Positions 31,580 through 40,497 of a stretch of DNA of 64,000 bases are shown piece after piece. The position numbers and the translations under genes are program-made. Where the stretch lies: assembly GCF_001939115.1 (NCBI RefSeq), contig NZ_MQTZ01000041.1, positions 374,816-438,815 on the forward strand, read 5' to 3'. Below the pieces are notes generated by a model, which saw nothing but the letters and a program-made list of their open reading frames with translations, did no database searches and was not told where the DNA came from. The DNA is from Leptolyngbya sp. 'hensonii'. GTDB lineage: Bacteria > Cyanobacteriota > Cyanobacteriia > GCF-001939115. Position 1 is the first letter of the stretch, and every line of letters begins with the position of its first letter.

Positions 31580-32029
31580 TTACAACCCAAACTCTCGCAA
31601 GGCTGGTCTGAAGTTGCCACCTTCATGGCTCGATTGACTCAACTTGATCAGGGCAAATCGCTGCAGGGGAGTCAGGGCAGCCCATTGTTCTAGGGTAATG
31701 GTGACGCTGGCCGCCTGGGCTTTCGCTTGGACTTCCTGTGGAATCTGGCTCCTGTTCTGCCAGGGGGGATGGGGATCGATCGGGAGTTCAGTGGCGGTTT
31801 CCCCGGTACGCTCCTGGATTAACTGCTGTAAGGAAGTCTGAAAAACCTGTACCTCTGACTCTGTATTGCAGGGCCGATCGAGCAGGCTTTGGCGATCGGC
31901 TGGAGTGAATTGGTTCCACTGCTGCAACTTCAGCTTGATACCGGCTGTATCCAGCTTGTAGCGCACCATCATGGGGATGCAGCGTAAGGAATCAACAAAA
32001 TCTGCTTCAAATTGAAAAAATTGGGTCAT
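31580..32029 (-). CDS. narM: Nitrate reductase-associated protein NarM
   Basis: 149 residues. It matches the small cyanobacterial family found beside nitrate reductase genes: FEADFVDSLRCIPMMVRYKLD near the start, a GIKLKLQQWNQF segment, and a closing VTITLEQWAALTPLQRFALIKLS. In Synechococcus elongatus the family member NarM is needed for nitrate reductase activity although it is not catalytic. It may act on cofactor insertion or electron transfer, and its exact step is unresolved. It has no membrane segment or metal motif. It is the last gene of the nitrate cluster, 7 bp after the PsiE-like gene, and so probably belongs to the same transcript as narB. Assignment is by remembered family motifs. 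Confidence 0.8.
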   Translation of the reverse strand: MTQFFQFEADFVDSLRCIPMMVRYKLDTAGIKLKLQQWNQFTPADRQSLLDRPCNTESEVQVFQTSLQQLIQERTGETATELPIDPHPPWQNRSQIPQEVQAKAQAASVTITLEQWAALTPLQRFALIKLSQSSHEGGNFRPALREFGL

Positions 32030-32036
32030 GGATCCA

Positions 32037-32495
32037 TTATGACTGCCGGTTGGTTCGATGAATTAGCCAGTAACTGAAAGCAAGGGAGGCAATGGCGATC
32101 GCCAACCCAATTAACTCAATGCCGGTGGTTTTCTGGAAATCCAGAATAATAATTTTTCGGGCGACCGCAATCAGGGAGGTCACAATCACCAGCTCTACCT
32201 GAATTACCTGCTCTTTTAAATAGCCGGTAATGTTTTCCAGAATTTCCAGGGCAATCAAAATATTCAGAAACAGCCCAAAGATTTCAATCAGGGTGATGCT
32301 GTTGAACCCAAAGGGAGGAGTTGCAATTTCTTGAACCAGAAAATACCCTAAGTCGTAGAGTGCTACCAGAATCACCACAATCATGCCGATCGAAAGCAAT
32401 CTGGACACTAACTTTTCAAATTGAGACAGTAACTTGATAAAACTGTCGTCACAGGTTAATTTGCCCCAGAAATTGATCAGCTTGTTCAGCCACAT
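32037..32495 (-). CDS. PsiE-family membrane protein
   Basis: 152 residues with four predicted transmembrane helices (about 30-52, 67-90, 100-120, 128-146). It resembles the PsiE family (named after the phosphate-starvation-induced E. coli protein): a first helix ending VALYDLGYF, the ITLIEIFGLFLNILIALEI segment, VQVELVIVTSLIAVARKIIIL, and a final helix. Biochemical function is unknown for the family. Its position between narB and narM, with only 7 bp to narM, suggests coexpression with nitrate reduction rather than phosphate stress. The 133 bp before it contain only a weak 5-bp hairpin (32504-32519) and no recognised promoter. Confidence 0.75.
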   Translation of the reverse strand: MWLNKLINFWGKLTCDDSFIKLLSQFEKLVSRLLSIGMIVVILVALYDLGYFLVQEIATPPFGFNSITLIEIFGLFLNILIALEILENITGYLKEQVIQVELVIVTSLIAVARKIIILDFQKTTGIELIGLAIAIASLAFSYWLIHRTNRQS

Positions 32496-32628
32496 GGTTC
32501 TAGCCCTCTGGTTCGAGGGATTGAAGATCTACCTCTTTTAGTTAACAACAATCAGGGGTACATCACGCCTCAGGGAGCAATCAGGAAATGACAGGAAGAG
32601 GATTGATTGGGCCTGATGGAAAATATCG

Positions 32629-34839
32629 CTAAGTCACAGCACCTGTGATCTGTCGGGCAGGTTCAACTTCAACATCCAGATCCACAGAGGTAGGGGTTAT
32701 GGGAATCAGTTGCACTGCGCAGGCTTTCAACTCCGGTTGATGGGAATCGGGACAGGCTTCTGGATGAGTCAGGGCATTGGCTTCAGCCCGATCGGCCCAG
32801 AGCGATCCCCAATGCATGGGCACGAAAACCGTACCAGGAGAAATGCCACGGGTAACGACAACGGGGAAACGGGCCATGCCCCGCCGCGATCGCACCTCCA
32901 GCAGATCCCCATCCTGAACACCCAGTTCCAAGGCATCCCGGGGATGCACCTCAATGAATGGACTAGGATGCATCTGGCAGATTTTTTCGGTTCGCCCAGT
33001 GCGGGTCTGGGTGTGCCAGTGGCCGTATAAACGTCCTGTAGTCAGGACATAGGGATAATTGGGGTCCGGGGGTTCTGCCAATCCGCGCGGATGATAAGCC
33101 AAAAATCGAGCCCGGCCATCCGGGGTCGGAAAGTGGAGATCGGTATAAAGGCGTTGGCTCTGCCGGGTTGCCTCTAGTTCATCCGGACAGGGCCACTGTA
33201 AGGGGCCTGACTGCTGCAAGCGATCGTGGCTGATGCCACTCATATCGCAAACTCGACCCCGAGTCAGTTGCACGAATTCGGCGTGAATCTCAGCGGCACT
33301 CTGGAAGGGGAATTGCTCAGTAAAACCCAGACGACGACCCACTTCACAAAAGATGGCCCAATCCTCCCGGGCTTCCCCCAGGGGCTTCTGGAAAGCGGGA
33401 CAAAGACTGACCCGGCGTTCGGAATTGGTCATGGTGCCGGACTTCTCACTCCACTGAGCTGCAGGGAGCAGGAGATGGGCATAGGCTGCCGTTTCTGTTG
33501 GATAGTAAGCTTCCTGGTACACTGTGAAGGGCGATCGCTGTAAAGCGGCTCTGGTCCGTTCCAGATCCGGCAGACTGACCAGAGGATTGGTGGCTGCAAT
33601 CCAGAGAAGACTCACCTCATCCGCTTCTAAGCCAGTGATCATATCCCAGACGGTACGGCCTCGCTGGGGGGAAATCTGCCTGGATGGGAGCCCCCAGAAT
33701 TGCTCGACCTCAGCCCGGTGCTGGGGATTGCTGACAAACCGATACCCCGGTAACAGATGGGACAGTCCTCCAGCCTCCCGTCCCCCCATGGCATTCGGTT
33801 GGCCCGTCAGGGAGAAAGGACCAGCACCTGGTTTGCCAATTTGACCCGTCATCAGGTGCAGGTTGATCAGGCAGCGGACCTTGGCTGTGCCCTCGCTGGA
33901 CTGGTTCATGCCCATGGACCAGAGAGACAGGACCCGTTTGGATTCCCCCCACCAGCGAGCCGCCATTTCCAGGTCCCTGACCGAGATACCGCAACGATCG
34001 GCCACTTTACCAGGTTGATAATGACGAATCAACTGGGCAAAGGCTGGAAAATTCACGGTGCAATCGTCAATGAAGCCAAAATCCAGGTAGGGATAGTTGT
34101 AGGGAGCATCAATACTCCAGTGCAGTAGGAGATAGGCAATACCATTCAGCAGATCAATATCGGTGCCAGGCCGAATTGCCAGGTGGAGATCGGCAGCCTC
34201 AGCCGTAGGGGTACGGCGCGGGTCAACCACGATCAGCTTTACATCTGGATTCTGCTTATGATGTTTACGGAGGCGATTAAACACGATCGGATGGCATTCC
34301 GCTGCGTTACTGCCAATCACGAAAGCGCAATCCGTCAGCTCCACATCATCGTAACAACAGGGAGGACCATCAGACCCCAGACTCTGGACATATCCGGAAA
34401 CTGCTGAAGACATGCACAACCGAGAATTGGCATCAAAATTGTTCGTTCCCAGACAGCCCTTCATTAGTTTTTGGGCTGTGTAATAATCTTCTGTGACAAA
34501 CTGACCGGAGCCATACATACAAAGAGCATCTGCTCCTTGAGTTGCCTGCACCTGCCGAATTTTCTGGACGAGGCGATCGAAGGCTTCATCCCAACTGATG
34601 CGGCGAAACGGTTCCCTCAGAGAGTCTCGCCACATCGGGTAGAGCAGGCGATCGATCTGGATGGATTCAGCAACAGTCGCACCCTTGACACAGACCATAC
34701 CCTGGCTGGAGGGATGGCTGCGATCGCCTCTGACTTTCCAATTCGGGGTTCCATTGGTCGCTGGGGCCATGGGCAGGACTTCCAGGCCACAGCCCACCCC
34801 ACAATAAGGGCAGAGGGTCTTGATTGCATCGTTAGTCAT
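32629..34839 (-). CDS. narB: Ferredoxin-dependent assimilatory nitrate reductase
   Basis: 736 residues. It reduces nitrate to nitrite in the cytoplasm with electrons from reduced ferredoxin, using one 4Fe-4S cluster and Mo-bis-MGD. Cluster ligands are C10, C13 and C17 in CPYCGVGC and C50 in GMVCVKG; the Lys two residues later is the conserved electron-relay position. The Mo ligand is the Cys of RLCMSSAV. Further molybdopterin-binding motifs include [26 protein letters not shown] and the C-terminal [16 protein letters not shown]. Length is normal. It lies 128 bp after nrtD on the same strand, in the usual cyanobacterial order, so it is expected to be driven from the NtcA promoter before nirA. 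The gap before it carries a palindromic repeat. Confidence 0.95.
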   Translation of the reverse strand: MTNDAIKTLCPYCGVGCGLEVLPMAPATNGTPNWKVRGDRSHPSSQGMVCVKGATVAESIQIDRLLYPMWRDSLREPFRRISWDEAFDRLVQKIRQVQATQGADALCMYGSGQFVTEDYYTAQKLMKGCLGTNNFDANSRLCMSSAVSGYVQSLGSDGPPCCYDDVELTDCAFVIGSNAAECHPIVFNRLRKHHKQNPDVKLIVVDPRRTPTAEAADLHLAIRPGTDIDLLNGIAYLLLHWSIDAPYNYPYLDFGFIDDCTVNFPAFAQLIRHYQPGKVADRCGISVRDLEMAARWWGESKRVLSLWSMGMNQSSEGTAKVRCLINLHLMTGQIGKPGAGPFSLTGQPNAMGGREAGGLSHLLPGYRFVSNPQHRAEVEQFWGLPSRQISPQRGRTVWDMITGLEADEVSLLWIAATNPLVSLPDLERTRAALQRSPFTVYQEAYYPTETAAYAHLLLPAAQWSEKSGTMTNSERRVSLCPAFQKPLGEAREDWAIFCEVGRRLGFTEQFPFQSAAEIHAEFVQLTRGRVCDMSGISHDRLQQSGPLQWPCPDELEATRQSQRLYTDLHFPTPDGRARFLAYHPRGLAEPPDPNYPYVLTTGRLYGHWHTQTRTGRTEKICQMHPSPFIEVHPRDALELGVQDGDLLEVRSRRGMARFPVVVTRGISPGTVFVPMHWGSLWADRAEANALTHPEACPDSHQPELKACAVQLIPITPTSVDLDVEVEPARQITGAVT

Positions 34840-34967
34840 GAGTCATTGGTCATTGGGTTCATCCCCTCTGGGGAGGGGTGGCCCGCAGGGCCGGGGTGGG
34901 TTTAGATGGGTGAGGCGTTGCATGCAATGCCTTTACGGGTGGTTATGGCTACACAGCCATCAAATGA
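34840..34967. repeat. Repeat-filled gap between nrtD and narB
   Basis: 128 bp without a gene. It starts with GTCATT-type units (GAGTCATTGGTCATTGGG), continues with a G/C-rich palindrome around GGCCCGCAGGGCC, then a near-perfect hairpin at 34912-34933 (GAGGCGTTGCA / TGCAATGCCTT) followed by TTACGG, and ends with TTATGGCTACACAGCCATC. The last segment resembles sequence at 60013-60046. It is a mosaic of dispersed cyanobacterial repeats inside the operon. Confidence 0.7.
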
Positions 34968-35816
34968 CTAATCCACATCATGGGCAAAACGGCGGAACAG
35001 GAAATCCATAGCGTGGTTTCGCAATTCGTAGTAATGGGGATCCTCCATGACCCGACTGCGGTTGCGGGGACGGGCAAAGGGGATTTGCAAAACCTCCCCA
35101 ATTTTCGCCGCAGGGCCATTCGTCATCATGACCAGACGATCAGACAGCAGCAGAGCCTCATCCACATCATGGGTCACCATCAGTACCGTCACCTGATGCT
35201 CAGTCCAGATTTTCAGCAACTCTTCCTGCAATTCTTCCCGCGTGATCGGGTCCAAAGCCCCAAAAGGTTCATCCAAAATCAACACCTTAGGACGCAGAGC
35301 CAGAGCACGGGCGATCGACACCCGTTGCTTCATCCCACCCGAAAGCTGCTTCGGTTTTTTGTTCGCTGCATCATTGAGCCCAACGAGAGCCAGATGCTCC
35401 CGCACGATCGCCACCTTCTCAGCCCTGGGCTTTTCAGGCCAGACCGAATCCACAGCCAGATAGATATTATCGAAAGCACTCATCCAGGGCAGTAGCGAGT
35501 AATTCTGGAAAACGACCATGCGATCGGGGCCTGGCTTAGTGATGCGCTTGTTTTCCAGGCGCACTTCCCCATGGGTAGGACGGTTGAACCCAGAAACCAT
35601 ATTCAGCAGAGTCGATTTACCACAACCAGAGTGGCCAATAATGCTGATAAATTCTCCCTCATAGACGGTTAGATCGATCCCGTCCAGAACGATATACGGA
35701 CCTTGAGGAGTCGGATATACCTTGGAGACATTTTCAATCACCAGGTAAGGATCCCGATTGATAGCGGTTGGCGGGTACAGGTTGAGGGTGTTCAGGGTTT
35801 GCATAGGATCAGTCAT
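34968..35816 (-). CDS. nrtD: Nitrate ABC transporter ATPase NrtD
   Basis: 282 residues. It is one of the two ATP-binding subunits of the nitrate/nitrite importer NrtABCD, on the cytoplasmic face of NrtB. Seen: Walker [10 protein letters not shown] (about 57-65), Q loop [11 protein letters not shown], signature [15 protein letters not shown], Walker [13 protein letters not shown] and the switch His in VTHDVDEAL. Unlike NrtC it ends soon after the ATPase domain. ATG 35816 is used, and ATG 35804 is an alternative; neither has a clear Shine-Dalgarno. It follows nrtC with a 155-bp gap full of palindromic and tandem repeats. Confidence 0.94.
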   Translation of the reverse strand: MTDPMQTLNTLNLYPPTAINRDPYLVIENVSKVYPTPQGPYIVLDGIDLTVYEGEFISIIGHSGCGKSTLLNMVSGFNRPTHGEVRLENKRITKPGPDRMVVFQNYSLLPWMSAFDNIYLAVDSVWPEKPRAEKVAIVREHLALVGLNDAANKKPKQLSGGMKQRVSIARALALRPKVLILDEPFGALDPITREELQEELLKIWTEHQVTVLMVTHDVDEALLLSDRLVMMTNGPAAKIGEVLQIPFARPRNRSRVMEDPHYYELRNHAMDFLFRRFAHDVD

Positions 35817-35971
35817 AAAGTAAATTCGGTAGAGACGCGATTCATCGTGTCTCCTGCATCGGTTGAAGGGTAATAGGGATATAGGGACAGACCGCCACGA
35901 TAGACAAGTTACAGAGATGCGATAGACAAGTTACAGAGATGCGATAAATCGCGTCTTTACGGCAGCAGAGA
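35817..35971. repeat. Palindromic and tandem repeats between nrtC and nrtD
   Basis: 155 bp without a gene. Two tandem copies of a 22-bp unit (GATAGACAAGTTACAGAGATGC) occupy 35899-35920 and 35921-35942. A partial palindrome (GATGCGAT-AA-ATCGCGTC) follows at 35938-35955 and ends in CTTTACGG. A second palindrome lies at 35831-35855, AGAGACGCGAT-TC-ATCGTGTCTCCT. The palindromes belong to the RGACGYGAT/GCATGCAA-type hairpin repeats common in cyanobacterial intergenic DNA. Confidence 0.75.
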
Positions 35972-37984
35972 TCAGGAGCGAGTGGCAGCAAGAGGTTGAG
36001 GATCCAGGTCGATCTCTGTAATGTGGACTTCCCGTTTGATGTCCAGGGACTTGAGATAACCGATCGGATCATCAGGGTCAAAGCTGACCCCATCAAAGAA
36101 GCGGATTGGACCCCGATTGGGTTCAATATCCGGAAATCCGAGGTCACGGGCTGCAGCTCCAAACACATCTAGGCGACGCACCCGCTCCAGCACTTCTACC
36201 CAGTTGCGGGGGAAGGGGGTAATGTCCCAACGAGCAAGCTGGGTCATCGTCCAAAGGGCCTCTACCCGATCGGGGAAGTTGGTTTTATCGACAAAGAACT
36301 GGTTGAACCGCAACAAATATTCGGGAGGGGCATCCGTGCCCCGATCGTAGGGATCGATCAGCCCGGGCCGAATCTGCGCCAGACTGGAGCCGACATATTC
36401 GGGGCGGGAGAGCAGTTCGGCCACTTCTTCCCGATTGCGCCGATCATCGCAATATTCGCAGGCTTCCAGCATGGCTTTGACCAGGGCCAGATGGGTTTCC
36501 GGATACTCGTTGGCCCAGTCTTCCCTCACGCCTAGAACTTTTTCTGGATGTCCAGCCCAGAGATCTAAATCGGTTGCAATGACAAATCCGGCCTGGTCCT
36601 GGATCGCGTGGGTGTTCCAGGGTTCACCAGCGCAGAACCCATCGATACTACCTGCTTTCAGGGTGGCCACCATCTGGGGCGGGGGAATGATGGTCAGGCT
36701 GACATCTTCGTCAGGGTCAATGCCACCGGATGCCAGCCAGTAGCGTAGTAGGAGGTTCTGCATGGCAGCCGGGTGAACCGCTGCCAGGGTATGGATTTTG
36801 TCGGGGGTACGGATCAGCAGGGATTTGAAGTCGGCCAGAGTCCGGACCCCAGATTCAAATAGATGGCGGGCAAAGGTGATCGCATTCCCGTTACGACTGA
36901 GGACCAGGGCAGAGGTAATGGGAACGGGGGCATTGCCTTTCATGCCCAGAGTGAGGGCGATCGGCATGCCAGCGACCATCTGGGCTGCATCCAGGCGTCC
37001 ACTCACAACGCCTTCTGCAATTGCTTTCCAACTCGGTTCCCGAGAAAGATGCACATCCTCTAACCCATGCTGCTGAAAGAATCCCTTTTCCTTGGCGATG
37101 ACCAGGGGAGCGCAGTCTGACAGGGGCACAAATCCAATTTCCAGGTTGATTTTCTCTAACCCATTGCGGGCGATCGCCCCTGTGGGTTTAATCTGCCGTT
37201 GCTTGGATTTCTTCTGCTGGTTGAGGAAGTAGTTGATTTCGGCCCGCAGACTGTAATAGTTGGGATGGTTCACCACTTCCATGCGCGCCCGAGGCCGAGC
37301 GAAGGGAACCTCAATGATCTGGCCGATGCGGGCTTCTGGACCGTTGGTTAACAGGATAATTCGATCGGATAAGAGGAGCGCCTCATCCACATCATGGGTC
37401 ACCATGACACAGGTGAGCTGGCCTTCCTCAGCAATGCGGATTAGTTGATCCTGGAGACCACTGCGGGTGAGGGCATCCAGGGCTCCGAAGGGTTCGTCCA
37501 GTAGCAAAACCTTGGGGCGAATGGCCAGGGCGCGGGCGATCGAAACCCGCTGTTTCATCCCTCCCGATAACTGGCTGGGCCGTTTGTCGGCGGCGTGGCG
37601 TAACTTCACCATATCGATGTGGTGCTCCACAATTCCCCGCCGCTCTCCCCGAGGCAGGTTGCTCATCACCTCATCCACGGCTAGAGCAATATTCTCTCGC
37701 ACGGTGAGCCAGGGGAGGAGGGAGTAGTTCTGAAACACCACCATGCGATCGGGGCCTGGTGTGGTCACCTGCCTGCCTTCCAGAACAACTCCACCCCGGG
37801 AAGGCTTGTCGAGTCCCGCGATGATGTTGAGTAGAGTAGACTTGCCGCAACCGGAGTGGCCGACCAGGGAAATAAATTCCCCTTTCTGGATCTTGAAATC
37901 AATATTTCTCAGCGCAACGTAACTCCCCCCATTAGGCAGGGAAAAAATCCGGGAAATGTTGTCTACTTCAACAAAGGAAGACAT
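35972..37984 (-). CDS. nrtC: Nitrate ABC transporter ATPase with regulatory substrate-binding domain, NrtC
   Basis: 670 residues. Residues about 1-255 are an ABC ATPase (Walker [10 protein letters not shown], signature [15 protein letters not shown], Walker [22 protein letters not shown]). Residues about 275-670 form an NrtA-like domain without signal peptide (FVPLSDCAPLVIAKEKGFF, FCAGEPWNTHAIQ). In studied cyanobacteria this cytosolic domain mediates inhibition of nitrate uptake when ammonium is present, so the architecture predicts post-translational control here too. ATG 37984 is the start. It lies 98 bp after nrtB, and that gap carries a small hairpin (38067-38083). Confidence 0.95.
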   Translation of the reverse strand: MSSFVEVDNISRIFSLPNGGSYVALRNIDFKIQKGEFISLVGHSGCGKSTLLNIIAGLDKPSRGGVVLEGRQVTTPGPDRMVVFQNYSLLPWLTVRENIALAVDEVMSNLPRGERRGIVEHHIDMVKLRHAADKRPSQLSGGMKQRVSIARALAIRPKVLLLDEPFGALDALTRSGLQDQLIRIAEEGQLTCVMVTHDVDEALLLSDRIILLTNGPEARIGQIIEVPFARPRARMEVVNHPNYYSLRAEINYFLNQQKKSKQRQIKPTGAIARNGLEKINLEIGFVPLSDCAPLVIAKEKGFFQQHGLEDVHLSREPSWKAIAEGVVSGRLDAAQMVAGMPIALTLGMKGNAPVPITSALVLSRNGNAITFARHLFESGVRTLADFKSLLIRTPDKIHTLAAVHPAAMQNLLLRYWLASGGIDPDEDVSLTIIPPPQMVATLKAGSIDGFCAGEPWNTHAIQDQAGFVIATDLDLWAGHPEKVLGVREDWANEYPETHLALVKAMLEACEYCDDRRNREEVAELLSRPEYVGSSLAQIRPGLIDPYDRGTDAPPEYLLRFNQFFVDKTNFPDRVEALWTMTQLARWDITPFPRNWVEVLERVRRLDVFGAAARDLGFPDIEPNRGPIRFFDGVSFDPDDPIGYLKSLDIKREVHITEIDLDPQPLAATRS

Positions 37985-38066
37985 AGCTTAATGAAAGGTA
38001 AGAGTTGGGTATGGAGGAAATAAAGATCTTTCTGGATGTGGGTATTCAGGCCGAATTTTATGCCTG

Positions 38067-38083
38067 GGGGATGACGCATCCCC
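38067..38083. repeat. Hairpin at the nrtB stop
   Basis: A perfect 7-bp inverted repeat GGGGATG-ACG-CATCCCC, touching the last base of nrtB and lying in the nrtB-nrtC gap. There is no U-run after it on the - strand, so it looks like an RNA-stability or pausing hairpin rather than a terminator. Confidence 0.55.
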
Positions 38084-38922
38084 TACTTCTGCTCGTCCTG
38101 CACCACCAGGGTGGCAATAAAGCCAACCACTTTATCTAGCAGTAGGCCGACAATCCCGACATAAACCAGGGCAATGATGATCTCACTCAGGCGAGAGCTG
38201 TTCCAGGCATCCCAGATGAAGAACCCGATGCCAACCCCTCCAGTCAACATCTCAGCCGCCACGATCGCCAGCCAGGAGAGGCCAATACCAATTCGTAGTC
38301 CGGTAAAAATGTAGGGAACGGTAGCCGGAAACAGGACTTTGAAAAAGTATTTTGGACTGGATAGTTGCAGAACTCGGGCTACATTGTTGTAATCCTGGGG
38401 AATCTGCTTGACACCAACCGTGGTGTTGATGATGATCGGCCAGATTGCTGTAATGAAAATAACGAAGATGGCTGAAGGGTTGGCCTGTCGAAAGGCCGCC
38501 AGGGAAATGGGTAACCAGGCCAAGGGTGGTACTGTGCGTAAGATTTGGAAAATGGGGTCTAAGGCCCAAAACATAAACTTGTTCAGGCCAATGAGAATTC
38601 CCAGGCAAATCCCCACGATCGCAGCCAGGGAGAACCCGATCGCGACCCGCTGTAAACTAGCAAAGATTTGCAGCCCCAGGCCCTTGTCCGTATCTCCATT
38701 ATCAAAAAAGGGATCTCGAATCAGATCCCAGGTTTCCGTGAGAACCGTCAAAGGAGCTGGTAGGGGAGCTTTCGGTCCAGAGCAAAGAATTTGCCAGATG
38801 ACCAGGAAGAGGGTGACGGCAATAATGGGTGGAATGACATACTTGGCTTGCTTCTGAAACCAGGTCAGGATGAGTTTTGGTAAAGCGGAATTGGTTAAGG
38901 GTTTTGCCAGGCTGGTTGTCAT
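38083..38922 (-). CDS. nrtB: Nitrate ABC transporter permease NrtB
   Basis: 279 residues, the inner-membrane subunit of the nitrate/nitrite importer, working with periplasmic NrtA and the ATPases NrtC and NrtD. About six transmembrane helices, the first at about 30-48 (VIPPIIAVTLFLVIWQIL). The cytoplasmic EAA-type loop that contacts the ATPases is visible as the stretch around INTTVGVKQIPQDYNNVARV. The C-terminus GLLLDKVVGFIATLVV is typical. It lies 151 bp after nrtA, with a strong hairpin between them that may lower its expression relative to nrtA. Confidence 0.94.
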   Translation of the reverse strand: MTTSLAKPLTNSALPKLILTWFQKQAKYVIPPIIAVTLFLVIWQILCSGPKAPLPAPLTVLTETWDLIRDPFFDNGDTDKGLGLQIFASLQRVAIGFSLAAIVGICLGILIGLNKFMFWALDPIFQILRTVPPLAWLPISLAAFRQANPSAIFVIFITAIWPIIINTTVGVKQIPQDYNNVARVLQLSSPKYFFKVLFPATVPYIFTGLRIGIGLSWLAIVAAEMLTGGVGIGFFIWDAWNSSRLSEIIIALVYVGIVGLLLDKVVGFIATLVVQDEQK

Positions 38923-39018
38923 CCTCTGGATCTCCTATGTGTGTCGAACTCAAGGGGGGATTCGCAAAAATGGGGGGTATTCAGGTACTTTGTCAGGTGT
39001 AATTGCAGAAATTTGTTC

Positions 39019-39056
39019 GGAGCGGACAGTTCTAACGGGGGTAACTGGTCCGCTCC
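39019..39056 (-). promoter_or_regulatory. Strong stem-loop between nrtA and nrtB
   Basis: Arms GGAGCGGACAGTT (39019-39031) and AACTGGTCCGCTCC (39043-39056) pair over 13 bp with a single bulged base around an 11-nt loop. It starts 17 nt after the nrtA stop in the direction of transcription. No U-tract follows, so it is more likely a 3'-end stabiliser or attenuator that lets the binding protein be made in excess over the membrane subunits. Confidence 0.6.
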
Positions 39057-39073
39057 TTTACGGTGGATGCTGA

Positions 39074-40405
39074 TTAGGCTTTGACCTTCTTGATCTTGAG
39101 GCTCTTGAGATAGGCTTCAGGGTTCTCCGGATCAAACTTCACCCCATCAAAGAAGGTTTCAATCCCTCGTGAGGTGCTCTTGGGAATAGCGGCTTCTTGG
39201 CCGATCGCTTTGGCGGCATCCTTCCAGAGGTCTTCACGGTTGACGGCTTTAACCAGCGCTTTGCTATCGGTATCGGCAGGCAAATACCCCCAGCGAATAT
39301 CCTCGGTCAGGAACCACAAATCGTGGCTCGCGTAGGGGTAGGAGGCACTGTCAGACCAGAATTTCATCAGGTAAGGACTGTTTTCTTCCACCCGTCCATC
39401 CCCATAGTCAAACTTCCCTTTAGCCCGCTCCACAATGTCTTTGGCTGGCACCTTAAACCATTCCCGCTTCGAGAGGATATTGCACATCTCCTCTTTGTTT
39501 TCCATCTTGTCACACCACATCTGAGCTTCCAAAACAGCCATCAGCAGGGCTTTAGCTGCTTTGGGATGCTTGTCCACGTAATCTGCTCGCATAGAAAAGG
39601 CTTTCTCTGGATGGTCTTTCCACAATTCCCCAGTGGTGAAGGCGGTGTAACCCAGTCCCTGGTTGACAAGCTGAGCATTCCAGGGCTCACCGACGCAAAA
39701 TGCTTCCATGTTTCCAACTTTCATGTTGGCGACCATTTGCGGGGGAGGAACGACGATCGTTGAGGCATCCTTATCCGGGTCAATTCCACCGGCTGAAAGC
39801 CAGTAGCGCATCCACAGATCATGAGTGCCGCCAGGGAAAGTAACCGCGCACTTGGTGTCTTTTCCAGCCGCTTTAGCTTTAGCAAAAGCATCTTTCAGGG
39901 GCGTACTCTGGAGATTGACTTTTAAGTCTTTGTAAGTATTGGCCACTGAAATGCACTGTCCGTTGGTATTCAACCGAGCCAGGATGTACATGGGAACTTT
40001 CTTCCCATTCGTCACGGCTCCCGTGGAAATCAGGTAAGGCATGGGGGTCAGGATGTGAGCCCCATCAATACCACCCCCGTCGGAACCCAGTACGATATTG
40101 TCCCGAGTTGCCGCCCAGGAAGCCTGCTTGGCAACTTCGACATCTTTCATCCCATACTTATCGAAAAAGCCCTTCTCTTTGGCAATGATCAGGGGAGCAG
40201 AATCGGTCAAAGCAATAAAGCCTAATCTAGCTTTTGTGGTCTCTGGGGCATCTGCTGCACTGACACTGGCGGGTGCAGCACTGGGAGAACTAGCGCCAGA
40301 AGAGGGTTGATCCCCGGAAGAACCACCGCAGCCATGTAGAATAACGGTGCCAGCGGCTGCAGTTCCAGCAGTGATAATAAATTTTCTTCTGGACAGATCA
40401 GACAT
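39074..40405 (-). CDS. nrtA: Nitrate/nitrite-binding lipoprotein NrtA
   Basis: 443 residues, the extracytoplasmic substrate-binding subunit of the nitrate/nitrite ABC importer. The N-terminus MSDLSRRKFIITAG carries a twin-arginine motif, followed by a hydrophobic stretch and a lipobox-like LHGC, so export by Tat and lipid anchoring at that Cys are predicted. A Ser/Pro/Ala-rich linker precedes the binding domain, which shows the family's LGFIALTDSAPLIIAKEKGFFDKYG, GGTHDLWMRYWL and FCVGEPWNAQLV segments, closely matching the NrtC C-terminal domain. It is the second gene of the operon, 92 bp after nirA, with a hairpin repeat in between. Confidence 0.95.
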   Translation of the reverse strand: MSDLSRRKFIITAGTAAAGTVILHGCGGSSGDQPSSGASSPSAAPASVSAADAPETTKARLGFIALTDSAPLIIAKEKGFFDKYGMKDVEVAKQASWAATRDNIVLGSDGGGIDGAHILTPMPYLISTGAVTNGKKVPMYILARLNTNGQCISVANTYKDLKVNLQSTPLKDAFAKAKAAGKDTKCAVTFPGGTHDLWMRYWLSAGGIDPDKDASTIVVPPPQMVANMKVGNMEAFCVGEPWNAQLVNQGLGYTAFTTGELWKDHPEKAFSMRADYVDKHPKAAKALLMAVLEAQMWCDKMENKEEMCNILSKREWFKVPAKDIVERAKGKFDYGDGRVEENSPYLMKFWSDSASYPYASHDLWFLTEDIRWGYLPADTDSKALVKAVNREDLWKDAAKAIGQEAAIPKSTSRGIETFFDGVKFDPENPEAYLKSLKIKKVKA

Positions 40406-40455
40406 GAATTCAGCTCCTCAGGTATTCGCTTGCAAGTAAAAAGTTCATTAAGGGA

Positions 40456-40475
40456 AGACGTTGCAGGTAACGTCT
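40456..40475. repeat. Palindromic repeat between nirA and nrtA
   Basis: Inverted repeat AGACGTT-GCAGGT-AACGTCT, 7 bp per arm, in the nirA-nrtA gap. It resembles the hairpins at 15414-15437, 34912-34933 and 35831-35855 (core RGRCGTTGCATGCAAYGYCT). No U-run follows. Confidence 0.65.
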
Positions 40476-40497
40476 GTATTACATCTCGATCGCAGGG

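Noticed and set aside
35899-35942. Two 22-bp direct repeats considered as a mini-CRISPR
   Set aside because: The units are directly adjacent with no spacer, and there are no cas genes in the window.
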